The notes under the pieces were generated by a model. The model worked only from the letters and a program-made list of their open reading frames with translations. It searched no databases and was not told the origin of the DNA. The translations under genes were made by a program, and so were the position numbers. From MGIIb-Q1 sp964342465 (GTDB lineage Archaea > Thermoplasmatota > Poseidoniia > Poseidoniales > Thalassarchaeaceae): DNA of 34,149 bases. Below, piece after piece: positions 25,434 through 34,096 of the stretch. The DNA lies in assembly GCA_964342465.1 (NCBI GenBank), contig CAYFFQ010000020.1, positions 1 through 34,149 of the forward strand, given 5' to 3'. The stretch's first letter is position 1; every line of letters starts with the position of its first letter.

Positions 25434-26480
25434 TCAATTGAAATCACCGAAGATGTCGCTCTCCTGCGCTCGGTTGTAGACCTCTCGCATTGTCTGGTCG
25501 GTGATGTCGAGATAAACCCGCGTCGTATTGATGTCCGAATGGCCGAGAAGTCTCTGGATGGTGACAATGTCCGCTCCTCTCTCCAGTAATCCGGTGGCGA
25601 AGTTATGCCTCAAAGTGTGAGGGGTGAGGCGGCTCCGTGGCATATCCGCAGCCTCAGCGAGTGCATCCATCATTTTCTGCACATTTCGCTGTGTTATTCT
25701 ACTGCCCCTTCGATTGACGAAGAGGGCATCCCCCTCGTTCTTCTTGATGGAGACACCGGCCCGATACCGGAGCCACCTATTGAGCATCTCACAACTTCTC
25801 TCGGTGAAAAAGACACTCCTGTCCTTCCTTCCCTTGCCCGACCACACTTTCGCTGAGAGGTCTTCGAGGTCCACATCATCCATGTCGAGCGCACACAGTT
25901 CACTGACCCGCATTCCGGTTTCGAGCAACAGAACCACGATTACCTCAGTGGCAGGATTCTCCGACTCCGAGGCGACCCTGAGAACCTGTCTGAGTCCATC
26001 TTTGGTGAGGGTCTTCGGCAACCTCTTGTTTCTCTGCGGTCTGACCACCCATTCTGGTATGGCGTGACCCAACCATTTGAGCAGGTGTGTCGCCCCAGAA
26101 AGACGAGCCGCCACCGTGCTGGCAGAATAATTTGAGATGGACTGCAACCAGTTGTCGAGCCGGCCGTTGTTCGGGTCAAGATGGGCGACGGCCTCGAGCA
26201 TAGTCATCCGAGCCACCTCCTCATCAGTCAACTGAACATCAGTGGGTAGAGGTGTCTGTACAAATTTCCTCGCTGAGACGAGATACGATTTTGAGGTGTG
26301 TGCACTCTTCTTCTCAGCCTTGAGTTGTTGTGAGTAACAGGCGATGAGGGGGAGGTCTCTGAGCCGATTAAGTCGGCTTGGAAGTGAATATCCATGACCG
26401 ATGACTTCGTCACTGAATCTATCGAGATAGTGGCGCACCTCATGGGGGGGTCGTCCCCCCTCATCGCTCTCTCGCTGCAT
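25434..26480 (-). CDS. Tyrosine recombinase (XerA/XerC/D-like)
   Basis: A 348-residue integrase-family recombinase. A SAM-like N-terminal core-binding domain (about 45-145) is followed by the catalytic domain with all active-site residues: Arg191 in TGMRVSEL, Lys216 in GKGRKDR, His288 and Arg291 in TPHTLRHNFA, His314 in LLGHSDINTT, and nucleophile Tyr323. Length and motif spacing match chromosomal Xer recombinases, which resolve chromosome dimers, more than phage integrases. There is no adjacent excisionase, phage gene or tRNA, so a housekeeping XerA role is favoured; a dif site was not identified. Met1 is followed by about 40 residues not typical of XerA, so the start may lie further in. Confidence 0.9.
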   Translation of the reverse strand: MQRESDEGGRPPHEVRHYLDRFSDEVIGHGYSLPSRLNRLRDLPLIACYSQQLKAEKKSAHTSKSYLVSARKFVQTPLPTDVQLTDEEVARMTMLEAVAHLDPNNGRLDNWLQSISNYSASTVAARLSGATHLLKWLGHAIPEWVVRPQRNKRLPKTLTKDGLRQVLRVASESENPATEVIVVLLLETGMRVSELCALDMDDVDLEDLSAKVWSGKGRKDRSVFFTERSCEMLNRWLRYRAGVSIKKNEGDALFVNRRGSRITQRNVQKMMDALAEAADMPRSRLTPHTLRHNFATGLLERGADIVTIQRLLGHSDINTTRVYLDITDQTMREVYNRAQESDIFGDFN

Positions 26481-26893
26481 CGCCCTAACCTCTCGTTTCT
26501 GTTCGTTTCTTCGTCAGCGCCACCGAGGCAGCGCCCAATCCCATCCCCTTGCAGGGAAGTGGCGTTGCAGCGGTTTCGGTAATCAATGCTTCGTGGGAGG
26601 GTGGTGATTATCCGACCGAAGATGTCTGATTCGCAAAATGCCAGATGGCGGAACCAACTTTCAGATATGCCCCCACCACCTCATGCCCACCACCCACTCT
26701 CACTGGGAAGTGGACAACCCATGCTTGTGAGGGTGTGACCTGACGAACTTCGCCGAGTCAAGGCTCGCTTCGGTACAACCCAGACTTGTGCAGGTGTGAC
26801 GCCCATCCTCACCCAACTGAGCCGTGAGAGTGAGACAACCCATCCGTGTGCAGATGTGAATAAGTACACCTCTTCCGATGTGAGGGGTGGTTT
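26481..26893. repeat. 413-bp spacer with a 60-61-bp tandem repeat
   Basis: Three copies of an ACAACCCANNCTTGTGCAGG-like block lie at 26714, 26775 and 26835 (spacing 61 and 60 bp), each followed by a GTGTGAC-like sequence. The remaining spacer, including 26481-26700, shows no gene or clear promoter. Confidence 0.85.
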
Positions 26894-28099
26894 TCAGAAT
26901 GATTCCTCGCCCATGTGGAAGGTCGTGCCGTGGGCTGTGTTCCTCGCCACACTTTCATCCACCACCGGTTGCAGTATTTTGTGGATGTCACTGATTCTTC
27001 CGTACGTCACCAATTCATCACCCTTCCTCAGGGTGAATGTTCTGCGCGGTCTCCAGATGTGGCTCCCTTCTCGGGCAACGGCGAAGACGACCTGATGGCC
27101 GATGTCGGGAAAGATGTCTCCGAGTTGTCTGCCCGCCAGTTGTGGATGTCTGTTCACCGCGATACTCACCACACCGTGGTCTGGTTTGGAGCGAAGGAGT
27201 TGGTCGACTGAGGCGGTGGAGAATCCGTGGTTGGCGATGCAGTGTTCGATGATCTCACCCGCTACATTGACACCCGAAGCGCTCTCTATACCCTCCAGTC
27301 CGGGTGACGAATTGACTTCGAGGACGAGTGGCCCCCTCTCGCTTTCCAGCAGGTCCACCCCCGCTATCTCCAAGCCGAGGACCTTTGCAGATTTCTTCGC
27401 CACCTCAAGGTATTCTTCCGGTAGTTCAACCCTCTCCACAGAGCCACCCCGATGGAAATTTGAGCGGAATTCGCGCCCTCTCGCCCTTCTACGCATCGCT
27501 GCGACCACTCTGTCACCCACGACGATGACGCGAACATCCCTGCCGTGACTCTCCTCGATGTACTCTTGCAACAGAACGCGGTGTCCTTCCGCCAGCAGTT
27601 TGTAGGTCAGTTCTCTCGCCCGTTCTTCCGAATTGACCAGAAAGACTCCGCTACCCTGAGTTCCCTCTGTCACCTTGATGACCGCCGGCATTCCACCGAC
27701 CTGTGAGAGCGCCCTCTCAACATCCTGCCATGTCCTGATGTGACAGGTCGTCGGCACCGGTATGCGCGCCTTTGACATCAGTTGGGCAGCGTGAAGTTTA
27801 TCGCGGCTGTGGGTGATGCCCTCGGAAGAGTTGCCGACGAAGACACCGAGCCTCTCGAACTGACGAATCAGTGCAACCCCCTGACGGGTGATGGAATAGC
27901 CGATTCGTGGAATGACGGCATCCACCTCGACTGGCCATCCTTCATTGTGAATGCGCGGTGTCTCGTTACCGACGGTGATGCTGAGCCGCATCGGGTCAAG
28001 AATCTCGACCGCACAACCGCGCTTCTCAGCCTCCTCGACCAATCGGCGGGTGCTGTAGAGTCGCGGGCCGCGCGAGAGAATGGCAAGGCGCACGGACAT
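26894..28099 (-). CDS. RimK-like ATP-grasp ligase fused to RCK_C (TrkA-C) domain
   Basis: A 401-residue protein from ATG 28099. Residues 1-290 match RimK-type ATP-grasp ligases, which join glutamate or other amino acids to proteins or small molecules: LSRGPRLYSTRRL at the start, IKVTEGTQGSGVFL (141-154), LLQEYIEESHGRDVRVIVVG (176-195), and VDLLESERGPLVLEVNSSPGLEG (248-270) with the metal-binding Glu/Asn pair. Residues about 309-378 match an RCK_C domain (HPQLAGRQLGDIFPD, LRKGDELVTYG), which binds small ligands in K+ channel gating proteins. The fusion suggests ligand control of the ligase. The longer frame to 28222 adds 41 basic residues without family resemblance. Divergent from the next gene. 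Confidence 0.88.
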   Translation of the reverse strand: MSVRLAILSRGPRLYSTRRLVEEAEKRGCAVEILDPMRLSITVGNETPRIHNEGWPVEVDAVIPRIGYSITRQGVALIRQFERLGVFVGNSSEGITHSRDKLHAAQLMSKARIPVPTTCHIRTWQDVERALSQVGGMPAVIKVTEGTQGSGVFLVNSEERARELTYKLLAEGHRVLLQEYIEESHGRDVRVIVVGDRVVAAMRRRARGREFRSNFHRGGSVERVELPEEYLEVAKKSAKVLGLEIAGVDLLESERGPLVLEVNSSPGLEGIESASGVNVAGEIIEHCIANHGFSTASVDQLLRSKPDHGVVSIAVNRHPQLAGRQLGDIFPDIGHQVVFAVAREGSHIWRPRRTFTLRKGDELVTYGRISDIHKILQPVVDESVARNTAHGTTFHMGEESF

Positions 28100-28233
28100 C
28101 AGCCTATCCTGTCGCCCCCTCTTTTTTGAGTCCTCTGCTCGTAACAGTGGGCCGAATCGGCGGATAATCCCCCAATTCTGACCCTGATTGAGGAAAAAAC
28201 TGCTACTTCTAACCGACCACAATTGGACGGCGA

Positions 28234-28243
28234 TTTCATATTG
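28234..28243 (+). promoter_or_regulatory. TATA-like box, leaderless gene at 28264
   Basis: TTTCATATTG is centred about 26 nt before ATG 28264, predicting a transcript that starts at the start codon. Confidence 0.4.
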
Positions 28244-28263
28244 TCAACCATGTTGGCCCACCC

Positions 28264-29783
28264 ATGCAACCCGGCTTGACAGGACCACCGGACGGCGGCT
28301 CCTCAGCCTCTCCTCCCGCTGGACCATCCGGGGCACCTCCTGCCGGACCATCTGGAGCACCTCCCGTAGGCCCTTCCGGCCCACCCACCACAACTCCGAG
28401 GGGACCCCCTTCTTCACGGCCACGAGGCCCACCACGCAGGTCGGTCGCAACTCCCCTCACCTCTGGAGAGGAGATGGATGAAGGGGCATTCAGACAACTG
28501 GCCGAGCAGAACGCAGTCAGACAGGCCGAGATAGAGAGGAGAGAGAAGGCGGAACGGCTCAAATCCAACCGCAACGACAAGCGCAACAACGTCATTCTCC
28601 TTCTGCTTCTGATGGCGGTGTCCGGAGCCATCGCCTTCGTACCCTTCACCTATGGTGACCTCTCCTACAATCCACACGAGACGGCGACTGAAAGTCAGAT
28701 AATCAGTCGCAACGACCCCAATCACGCCATGGCATGGGACCAAGAGACACTAGACCTGATGGAGAAGAAGATTTGGGATGGTGGTGACCAGTTCTCCGGC
28801 TCCTTCACCGAAGACATCCTCCTTCTTGGATACCCCCTCGCCATCGAGGGTGTGACGACCATCAACGTTGATGTTCATCTCGTGAGTTATCGGACGGATG
28901 GAGGGGACCCGGGATACCGTGTCGCTCTCTTCCCCGGAACATGTGAGGAGACGATGGGTCTGTCAATGGCCTTTCTCGATGAACGTTACTTCTTCACCTC
29001 CGAGAAGGCGATGTTGATAGGGACTGAAGTTGAATTGTCTTTCAATGTCCCTGCTGGTAGGTATTGTTTCACATTTGAATACAAGGTCCAACCCGAACCG
29101 TACGGCTTCAAGGCGACCATCGATGCTGAGATAACTCCGCACTGGAACCTTCCCCTGCTCGCACCTCTCTGGGTGATATTGGGTATTCTTGCGGGATTCG
29201 CCTCAGTCGGTGCCCACAGGGCGGGCAAGTCGTGGAAAGCAGTCGCTCAACCGGAACGGCCGGAGAAGAAGACGGCTGAGGAAGAAGTCCTCGAAGAGGC
29301 TGAGAAGGAGCGAGCCATCACCTTCGGAGATGGCATGGAATCAGAATCCGGAGATGGCGCGGGGGATGCCGAAGCGCAGCCAGCCACCGAAGCGCAGCCA
29401 GCCACCGAAGCGCAGCCAGCCACCGAGACTGCCGAACCATCCACAACACCTGAGATGGATGNNNNNNNNNNNNNNNNNNNNNNNNNNNNNNNNNNNNNNN
29501 NNNNNNNNNNNNNNNNNNNNNNNNNNNNNNNNNNNNNNNNNNNNNNNNNNNNNNNNNNNNNGAAGCGCAGCCAGCCACCGAGACTGCCGAACCATCCACA
29601 ACACCTGAGATGGATGAGATGGAATCCGTGACCCAACCCGCCACCGGTCATTCTGCCGTGGGTGACGAACAACCGACACCAAGCCGACAACCCCACTATA
29701 CCGATGAACAACTTCGAGCCCTCGGGTGGACAGACCAGCAGATTGAATGGCATCGCCAAGCGGAGGCGATGGAAAACCAGTGA
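28264..29783 (+). CDS. Pro-rich two-TM membrane protein (interrupted by assembly gap)
   Basis: No family recognised. The N-terminus is a cytoplasmic, Pro/Gly-rich tail with about three copies of PSGAPPAG (residues 21-40), then a charged helix. TM1 is at about 109-128, an ectodomain of about 165 residues follows with Cys227 and Cys268, and TM2 is at about 296-317. The tail contains PATEAQ repeats and ends with YTDEQLRALGWTDQQIEWHR, a short helical motif. The frame passes through the N-run at 29462-29561, where the 55 bases on each side are identical. Removing the Ns and one copy (155 bp) joins the two halves in one frame, ending at the TGA at 29781-29783. The true repeat number is unknown. Confidence 0.72.
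29382..29420 (+). repeat. 18-bp in-frame tandem repeat
   Basis: CAGCCAGCCACCGAAGCG-type units repeat three times in the coding region just before the gap, encoding PATEAQ repeats. Length variation here may have broken the assembly. Confidence 0.75.
29462..29561. other. Assembly gap (100 N) with 55-base identical flanks
   Basis: The 55 bases ending at 29461 are repeated exactly at 29562-29616. A fixed run of 100 Ns and a k-mer-length overlap point to a scaffolder join inside a repeat. The true gap size is unknown and may be zero or negative. Confidence 0.9.
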
Positions 29784-29979
29784 ACTATTCGACTTGCCAG
29801 GGTATTCCTACACCCTTTCGGAGTAAGTATTCCTCTCAACATTGGCCCCAAGTCCATCAAGGCCCCTTCCCCCACAGGTCGGAAAATTTGACAGGTGTCA
29901 GAAGTAGCGGTTTTGAGCACCCCAAACTCCGAAGGGGTTGAAAGTGGCCCCCAACCCCTCCCGCTCGGGATGTGGAGGG

Positions 29980-32223
29980 ATGGATAGTGGAGAACATACC
30001 GCTTCCTCCCTCTCCAAGTTGACGGTCACTATCCTCAAGGAGATGTGCAAAGAGCACGGCTTGAAGGTCAGTGGCAGGAAACAGGAACTGATAGACCGGT
30101 TGTTGGAGGCGCTCGCCGTCGAGGGCGAGGAGTTGCTCCTCACCTATGTCGGCCCATCTGATGAAAAGAGCCGCGCATCCGATGACGTCGAGGCGGTGAT
30201 ACCGGCTTCAGAGGAGCCGTTCATCGCTGAACTAATCGAGGCGGAATTGGTCGAAGATTCAGATGCTGAACGGAGTAGGTCATCGGATGAAACTGGAGAT
30301 TCAACGGATTCATACGGTGCCGAGAGTGAGGCGCGAGAGAGTGAACCGGAAGATGATGAGATTTACGAGGCGGAGGTCTATGATGCGGAACTCATCGAAG
30401 AGGAGACAATCGATGATACCATCCATGCAGCCGATTGGGATGATGAGATGCCCGCCATCTCTCCCCCGTCCGGTGCAGAACGCCCTCGTCTCGCATCTTT
30501 ATCTCTGATGGCGGGAATCAACAGGGTCGCCGTGATGACCACCATCGTCCTGCTGCTCATCATCACCGGAGCGACTTACTGGTATTGGACCAGCCACCTC
30601 AATCCCTTCGTCGCCGAACCGATTGAATACGGCGATGAGATGCGATTTTCAATCACCTCCGGCTCATTCGACATCGAGGGTGAGGAGATGGTGCGATGGA
30701 TTGACGACAGACTGAACGGAGCCCTCGCAGATGTGTGCGAGGAGTTCCATGTCGATTACTCCGGTAGTGGCAACATCAAGGTGAGAAGGGGTGATACATC
30801 GGAACTGCTCGACCCCTCCGACACCAATCTGATAGGTTCAGTGCAGGCACTCGACGCCTACGGCCTCACCTATCTAGCAGTCGAGCAGCAGTTGGACCAT
30901 CAGTTAGCCGCCACCGTCTCTTCCAAGACTTGGCTCGGTGATGCTGCCGACGGCCTCTGCAATGTTCCCGTCGGTCCCATTTCAGGGTATTCGTTCACCC
31001 AGAATCTGAAATCGTGGACAGAGATATCCAGCAAGGCACTCCTCTCCACAGAGTCGGCCATCACTCTTGACAACCAAGGCGACCGGACAACGATATCCAC
31101 GACCAGTTTCGGAGTCCCTGACGATGCTCTATCAGACCTCGTGCCAGAGATACTTCTCCCCCTCAAACCGGTGGAGGTGACACCGATGTTCGGCAACGCG
31201 CTCCTAGAGAAGGGTGTGACTGGAGCAAGTGGGAAGTGGCAGTGGGAGGTGGTGGGCCCAGCATCTGTCAATGGTGAGATGGGACTTCAGGTAAACCTCC
31301 AGCATAGCGAAGTCGAGGGTTGTATCGGGCGTGCCAACATGGTTCTTCATCTGCTTCCGAACAATCCGTGGGCTGTTCAACAACAGGTTGACATCAGGCT
31401 GGAGAAGAGTCGCTACGACTCACCGGATTGCGGAGCGCTGACGGAATATGTACTTGACAGGACTCTTCCAGATGGCTTGTTGGCTCTGCAATACACGATG
31501 ACTCAGACTGGTGGCAGCGAGGGTAGAGGCATGATTGATTGGCTTTCTGGATATGGCAACCGGCCGCCCTCGTCCGCTGGGGCGCTGTCAGCAGATGAAC
31601 AGTGGGGTAACAGCGGTTTGCACATGCCAGATAGAAGTGAGGCGCGTGATTGGCCACTGGAAGAGGCGGTCGAATGCATCGTCAACAATTCAGCAGAAGC
31701 AGAAGAGGCATCGGCCGCCCTCGCCTCCGGCGGATATGTCTATCGCGCCATCGACGACAGAAGTCATGGAATGACTGAGTGGAATGTCACTTGGGTCGAC
31801 GACAATGATGCCGGCTGGGTCGTCGTCGAGCAGAGAGTTGAGAATTGTTCCATCCTCAACAAGGGAACCATAGAGGAGAGCGACAGACCGGCTCATCGGA
31901 GAGAGAGCATCCCTCCTACCGCCACCCTGCAACAGGTGGAATCGCGTCTTACCGACCAGTCGCGATACCCAAGTCTGTCACCCGTCATCAGTGACTCTGG
32001 AGTCCTCAAGGATGATGCGACCATCGGTTATCTTCTGACCGTTCCCCCAGAGGCGGGGGACCTCTTCGACCTTCTCGAAGGTTATCAGGAAGGCTCAGTC
32101 ATGGTCTATGGCCAGCGCCAGTGGAATGAAGGTGGAATGGACCACTCACTCTCATACGCTCTAGCGGGAGAGACCGGCAGAATGGTCGGCTGGGCGACGA
32201 CCTCGACGACTCAGGAGATTTAG
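29980..32223 (+). CDS. SAP-domain, membrane-anchored protein
   Basis: A 747-residue protein from ATG 29980. A SAP motif (about residues 13-46; KLTVTILKEMCKEHGLKVSG, then RKQELIDRLLE) lies at the N-terminus. SAP domains bind AT-rich DNA or RNA. A long Asp/Glu-rich stretch of about 110 residues follows, then one TM at about 183-203 (AVMTTIVLLLIITGATYWYW) and a large ectodomain of about 540 residues with several Cys. The N-terminal DNA-binding part would face the cytoplasm. The longer frame from TTG 29938 adds only 14 residues without family resemblance. A membrane-tethered SAP domain next to a parA cassette could attach DNA to the membrane; this is speculative. Confidence 0.85.
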   Translation: MDSGEHTASSLSKLTVTILKEMCKEHGLKVSGRKQELIDRLLEALAVEGEELLLTYVGPSDEKSRASDDVEAVIPASEEPFIAELIEAELVEDSDAERSRSSDETGDSTDSYGAESEARESEPEDDEIYEAEVYDAELIEEETIDDTIHAADWDDEMPAISPPSGAERPRLASLSLMAGINRVAVMTTIVLLLIITGATYWYWTSHLNPFVAEPIEYGDEMRFSITSGSFDIEGEEMVRWIDDRLNGALADVCEEFHVDYSGSGNIKVRRGDTSELLDPSDTNLIGSVQALDAYGLTYLAVEQQLDHQLAATVSSKTWLGDAADGLCNVPVGPISGYSFTQNLKSWTEISSKALLSTESAITLDNQGDRTTISTTSFGVPDDALSDLVPEILLPLKPVEVTPMFGNALLEKGVTGASGKWQWEVVGPASVNGEMGLQVNLQHSEVEGCIGRANMVLHLLPNNPWAVQQQVDIRLEKSRYDSPDCGALTEYVLDRTLPDGLLALQYTMTQTGGSEGRGMIDWLSGYGNRPPSSAGALSADEQWGNSGLHMPDRSEARDWPLEEAVECIVNNSAEAEEASAALASGGYVYRAIDDRSHGMTEWNVTWVDDNDAGWVVVEQRVENCSILNKGTIEESDRPAHRRESIPPTATLQQVESRLTDQSRYPSLSPVISDSGVLKDDATIGYLLTVPPEAGDLFDLLEGYQEGSVMVYGQRQWNEGGMDHSLSYALAGETGRMVGWATTSTTQEI

Positions 32224-32296
32224 GCAACCCCTTGCCCTGACACCTCAGACGCGAGACTCCGCCCATGCGCAAGAGAACCGATACTGAGCCGTACCC

Positions 32297-32552
32297 TTGG
32301 AGATTGTGAATTGACCGATACCCCCTGTGAAGTGAGGATGACTCGTGCGAACCGCCCTCTTCTTGGAGATTGTGAATTGACCGATTCCCCCNNNNNNNNN
32401 NNNNNNNNNNNNNNNNNNNNNNNNNNNNNNNNNNNNNNNNNNNNNNNNNNNNNNNNNNNNNNNNNNNNNNNNNNNNNNNNNNNNNNNNNNNGATGACTCG
32501 TGCGAACCGCCCTCTTCTTGGAGATTGTGAATTGACCGATTCCCCCACCCCG
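32297..32552. repeat. 66-bp direct repeats upstream of parA (candidate centromere-like site)
   Basis: TTGGAGATTGTGAATTGACC followed by GATNCCCC occurs at 32297, 32363 and again after the gap, near 32518. The first two are 66 bp apart; the third copy is also the overlap sequence repeated on the right side of the N-run. Direct repeats beside a ParA gene are typical of partition sites, but none of this is tested here. The number of copies is unknown because of the gap. Confidence 0.75.
32392..32491. other. Assembly gap (100 N) with 55-base identical flanks
   Basis: The 55 bases before the gap (ending at 32391) are identical to 32492-32546. As for the other gap, this looks like an unresolved tandem repeat joined by a scaffolder, not a measured distance. 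Confidence 0.9.
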
Positions 32553-32667
32553 CAGATTTTCATTTCGCTGTCGGAGAATTATACACCGTTCTCAATTCTC
32601 TCCATTCACCTCGGGAATGTGCGTCATCCTCAAGAGGGTTTGAGCATCCGCTGGTCGTGGTGTAGCG

Positions 32668-33612
32668 ATGACGCTGGAAGAAGATTCCATCCCCGAGGCC
32701 GCCCCAGCCCCTCTAGTCATCGATGTGGAGTATGAGGAGCGCGAGGTCTCCGCACCCGATGTGAGAGAGATAGGGCAGGCACAAATCCGTCAACCCCTGA
32801 ACCTCCCGAAGGCCGAACCCACTCCCGATGGCAGAGCGAGAGTTGTGACCGTCATCAATCAGAAAGGTGGAGTCGCCAAGACGACGACAGTCATCAACGT
32901 CGCCGCCCATCTCGCAATCAACGGTGCCAAGGTATTGGTTGTCGATTGCGACGCTCAGGGGAACTGCGCCACAGGATTTGGAATTGATAAATCGCGTATA
33001 AGATACGGAACCCGTTCAATCATGCTCGACCCAGCGGATGCCGTCCGTGCCCGCCACGCCACCGCCATCCCGAACCTACATCTCATTGTCGCGGATAGAC
33101 AACTCGTAGGCATTGAGGAGGAACTCATTTCCCAACTCGGAAGAGAGCGCCGCCTAGCGGAGGGATTGGAAATCCTACTGCCACATTACGATATCATCAT
33201 CATCGACACCCCACCAAGCCTCGGCCTAGTAAGCATCAATGCACTGGTGGCATCAGATGCGGTGGTCATTCCTGTTCAGACCGAGTATTTCGCCCTTGAA
33301 GGATTGGCTCTTCTCGCCTCGACAATCCGAGAAATTCGCCACCGCCTCAACCCGAGATTGGGAGTTGATGCGGTCATAATGACGATGCACGCTCCCACCC
33401 TGCTCAACGGTCAGGTCGCCGCACAGGTGAGAGAGACATTCCCCGACTTGGTGGTCGACCCCCCGATTAGGCGCAACATCAGGCTGGCCGAAGCGCCGAG
33501 TCATGGCACTCCGATTCACATCCATGCTCCGAAAAGTGCTGGTGGAAAGGACTACCGCGACCTGTCGCACGCTCTCATGGAGGTGTGGGGATTGGGTGAC
33601 AAGGATGAGTGA
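32668..33612 (+). CDS. parA: ParA-family partition ATPase (Soj-like)
   Basis: A 314-residue P-loop ATPase of the ParA/MinD superfamily. The deviant Walker A KGGVAKTT is at 66-73 with its signature lysine, Walker A' VDCDAQGN at 92-99, and Walker B IIIIDTPPSLG further on. The RRNIRLAEAPSHG stretch is a hallmark of chromosomal Soj/ParA, not of MinD or plasmid Walker-B types. About 55 N-terminal residues precede the fold and are low-complexity and acidic. ParA proteins move DNA by ATP-driven binding to nucleoid DNA and release by ParB. It is followed by a small ParB-like gene, with an 8-bp overlap. Confidence 0.95.
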   Translation: MTLEEDSIPEAAPAPLVIDVEYEEREVSAPDVREIGQAQIRQPLNLPKAEPTPDGRARVVTVINQKGGVAKTTTVINVAAHLAINGAKVLVVDCDAQGNCATGFGIDKSRIRYGTRSIMLDPADAVRARHATAIPNLHLIVADRQLVGIEEELISQLGRERRLAEGLEILLPHYDIIIIDTPPSLGLVSINALVASDAVVIPVQTEYFALEGLALLASTIREIRHRLNPRLGVDAVIMTMHAPTLLNGQVAAQVRETFPDLVVDPPIRRNIRLAEAPSHGTPIHIHAPKSAGGKDYRDLSHALMEVWGLGDKDE

Positions 33613-34096
33613 CGAGGACGAGGAGCCACCCTCGACCCCTCCCACGCCCTCGACCCCCACCCGCGGTCTGGGAAGAGGATTGGGTGACCTACTCGCACAA
33701 CACGACACGGACCTACCCTTTCTGGGTGCTTATGGTGCCGCATCGGGAGATTATGAGGAAGGGTTGCCAGCATCGGTTGGTGAGGAGCAATCCGAGCAGT
33801 TGTTGGCTGCGGTCAAGCGGCATCTGGGCTCCAAGAGCGAAATCAAAATCGAGTCCGATGAACAATCGGTGAGAATCGGGGACAACTTTTCGGCGACCAT
33901 CAGCGAAGATGTTGGTATTGAAATTGAGATGCGAGGAGAAAACCTGCCGCTTGTGCCATCAGACCTCTCTGCGCCGGGGCTTGTTCCCGTCAATCTCGCT
34001 GAGGACCGCTCAGAGGCGAAAGTGAAAATGTTGCATTGGGGGATTGAATCGAGGAGATTGCTCGACCGCCACTGCGAGTATCTCAACAATCTCTAA
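33605..34096 (+). CDS. Small ParB-like ParA partner (N-terminal motif only)
   Basis: A 163-residue acidic protein that starts inside the end of parA (ATG 33605, 8-bp overlap; GGGTGA lies 6 nt before ATGs). Residues 20-30, RGLGRGLGDLL, match the N-terminal box of ParB proteins, which carries the Arg/Lys finger that triggers ParA ATPase. However, the ParB CTPase domain (GERR motif), helix-turn-helix and dimerisation domain are all absent, and the protein is about half the usual length. The C-terminal part has no domain I can name. It reaches near the window end with a clear stop TAA, so it is complete. It may be a stripped ParA regulator that uses another protein to bind DNA. Confidence 0.8.
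   Translation: MSDEDEEPPSTPPTPSTPTRGLGRGLGDLLAQHDTDLPFLGAYGAASGDYEEGLPASVGEEQSEQLLAAVKRHLGSKSEIKIESDEQSVRIGDNFSATISEDVGIEIEMRGENLPLVPSDLSAPGLVPVNLAEDRSEAKVKMLHWGIESRRLLDRHCEYLNNL

Larger units (their letters stand above)
32224..32667. other. Spacer before parA with repeat array, gap and promoter-like box
   Basis: Holds the 66-bp repeats and a 100-N gap (32392-32491). After the array, GAATTATACACC near 32577-32588 is a TATA-like box, about 90 nt upstream of parA. No gene is supported. Confidence 0.6.

Noticed and set aside
25434..26480. Integrase of a mobile island
   Set aside because: No phage genes, excisionase or duplicated att sequence was seen nearby; motif spacing fits a chromosomal Xer recombinase.
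28264..29631. Coding frame running directly through the N gap as drawn
   Set aside because: The frame after the gap is shifted; collapsing the 155 bp of Ns plus duplicate flank restores one frame ending at 29783.
33605..34096. Full-length ParB cut by the window end
   Set aside because: A stop codon is present at 34094-34096 before the end of the window, so the short length is real.
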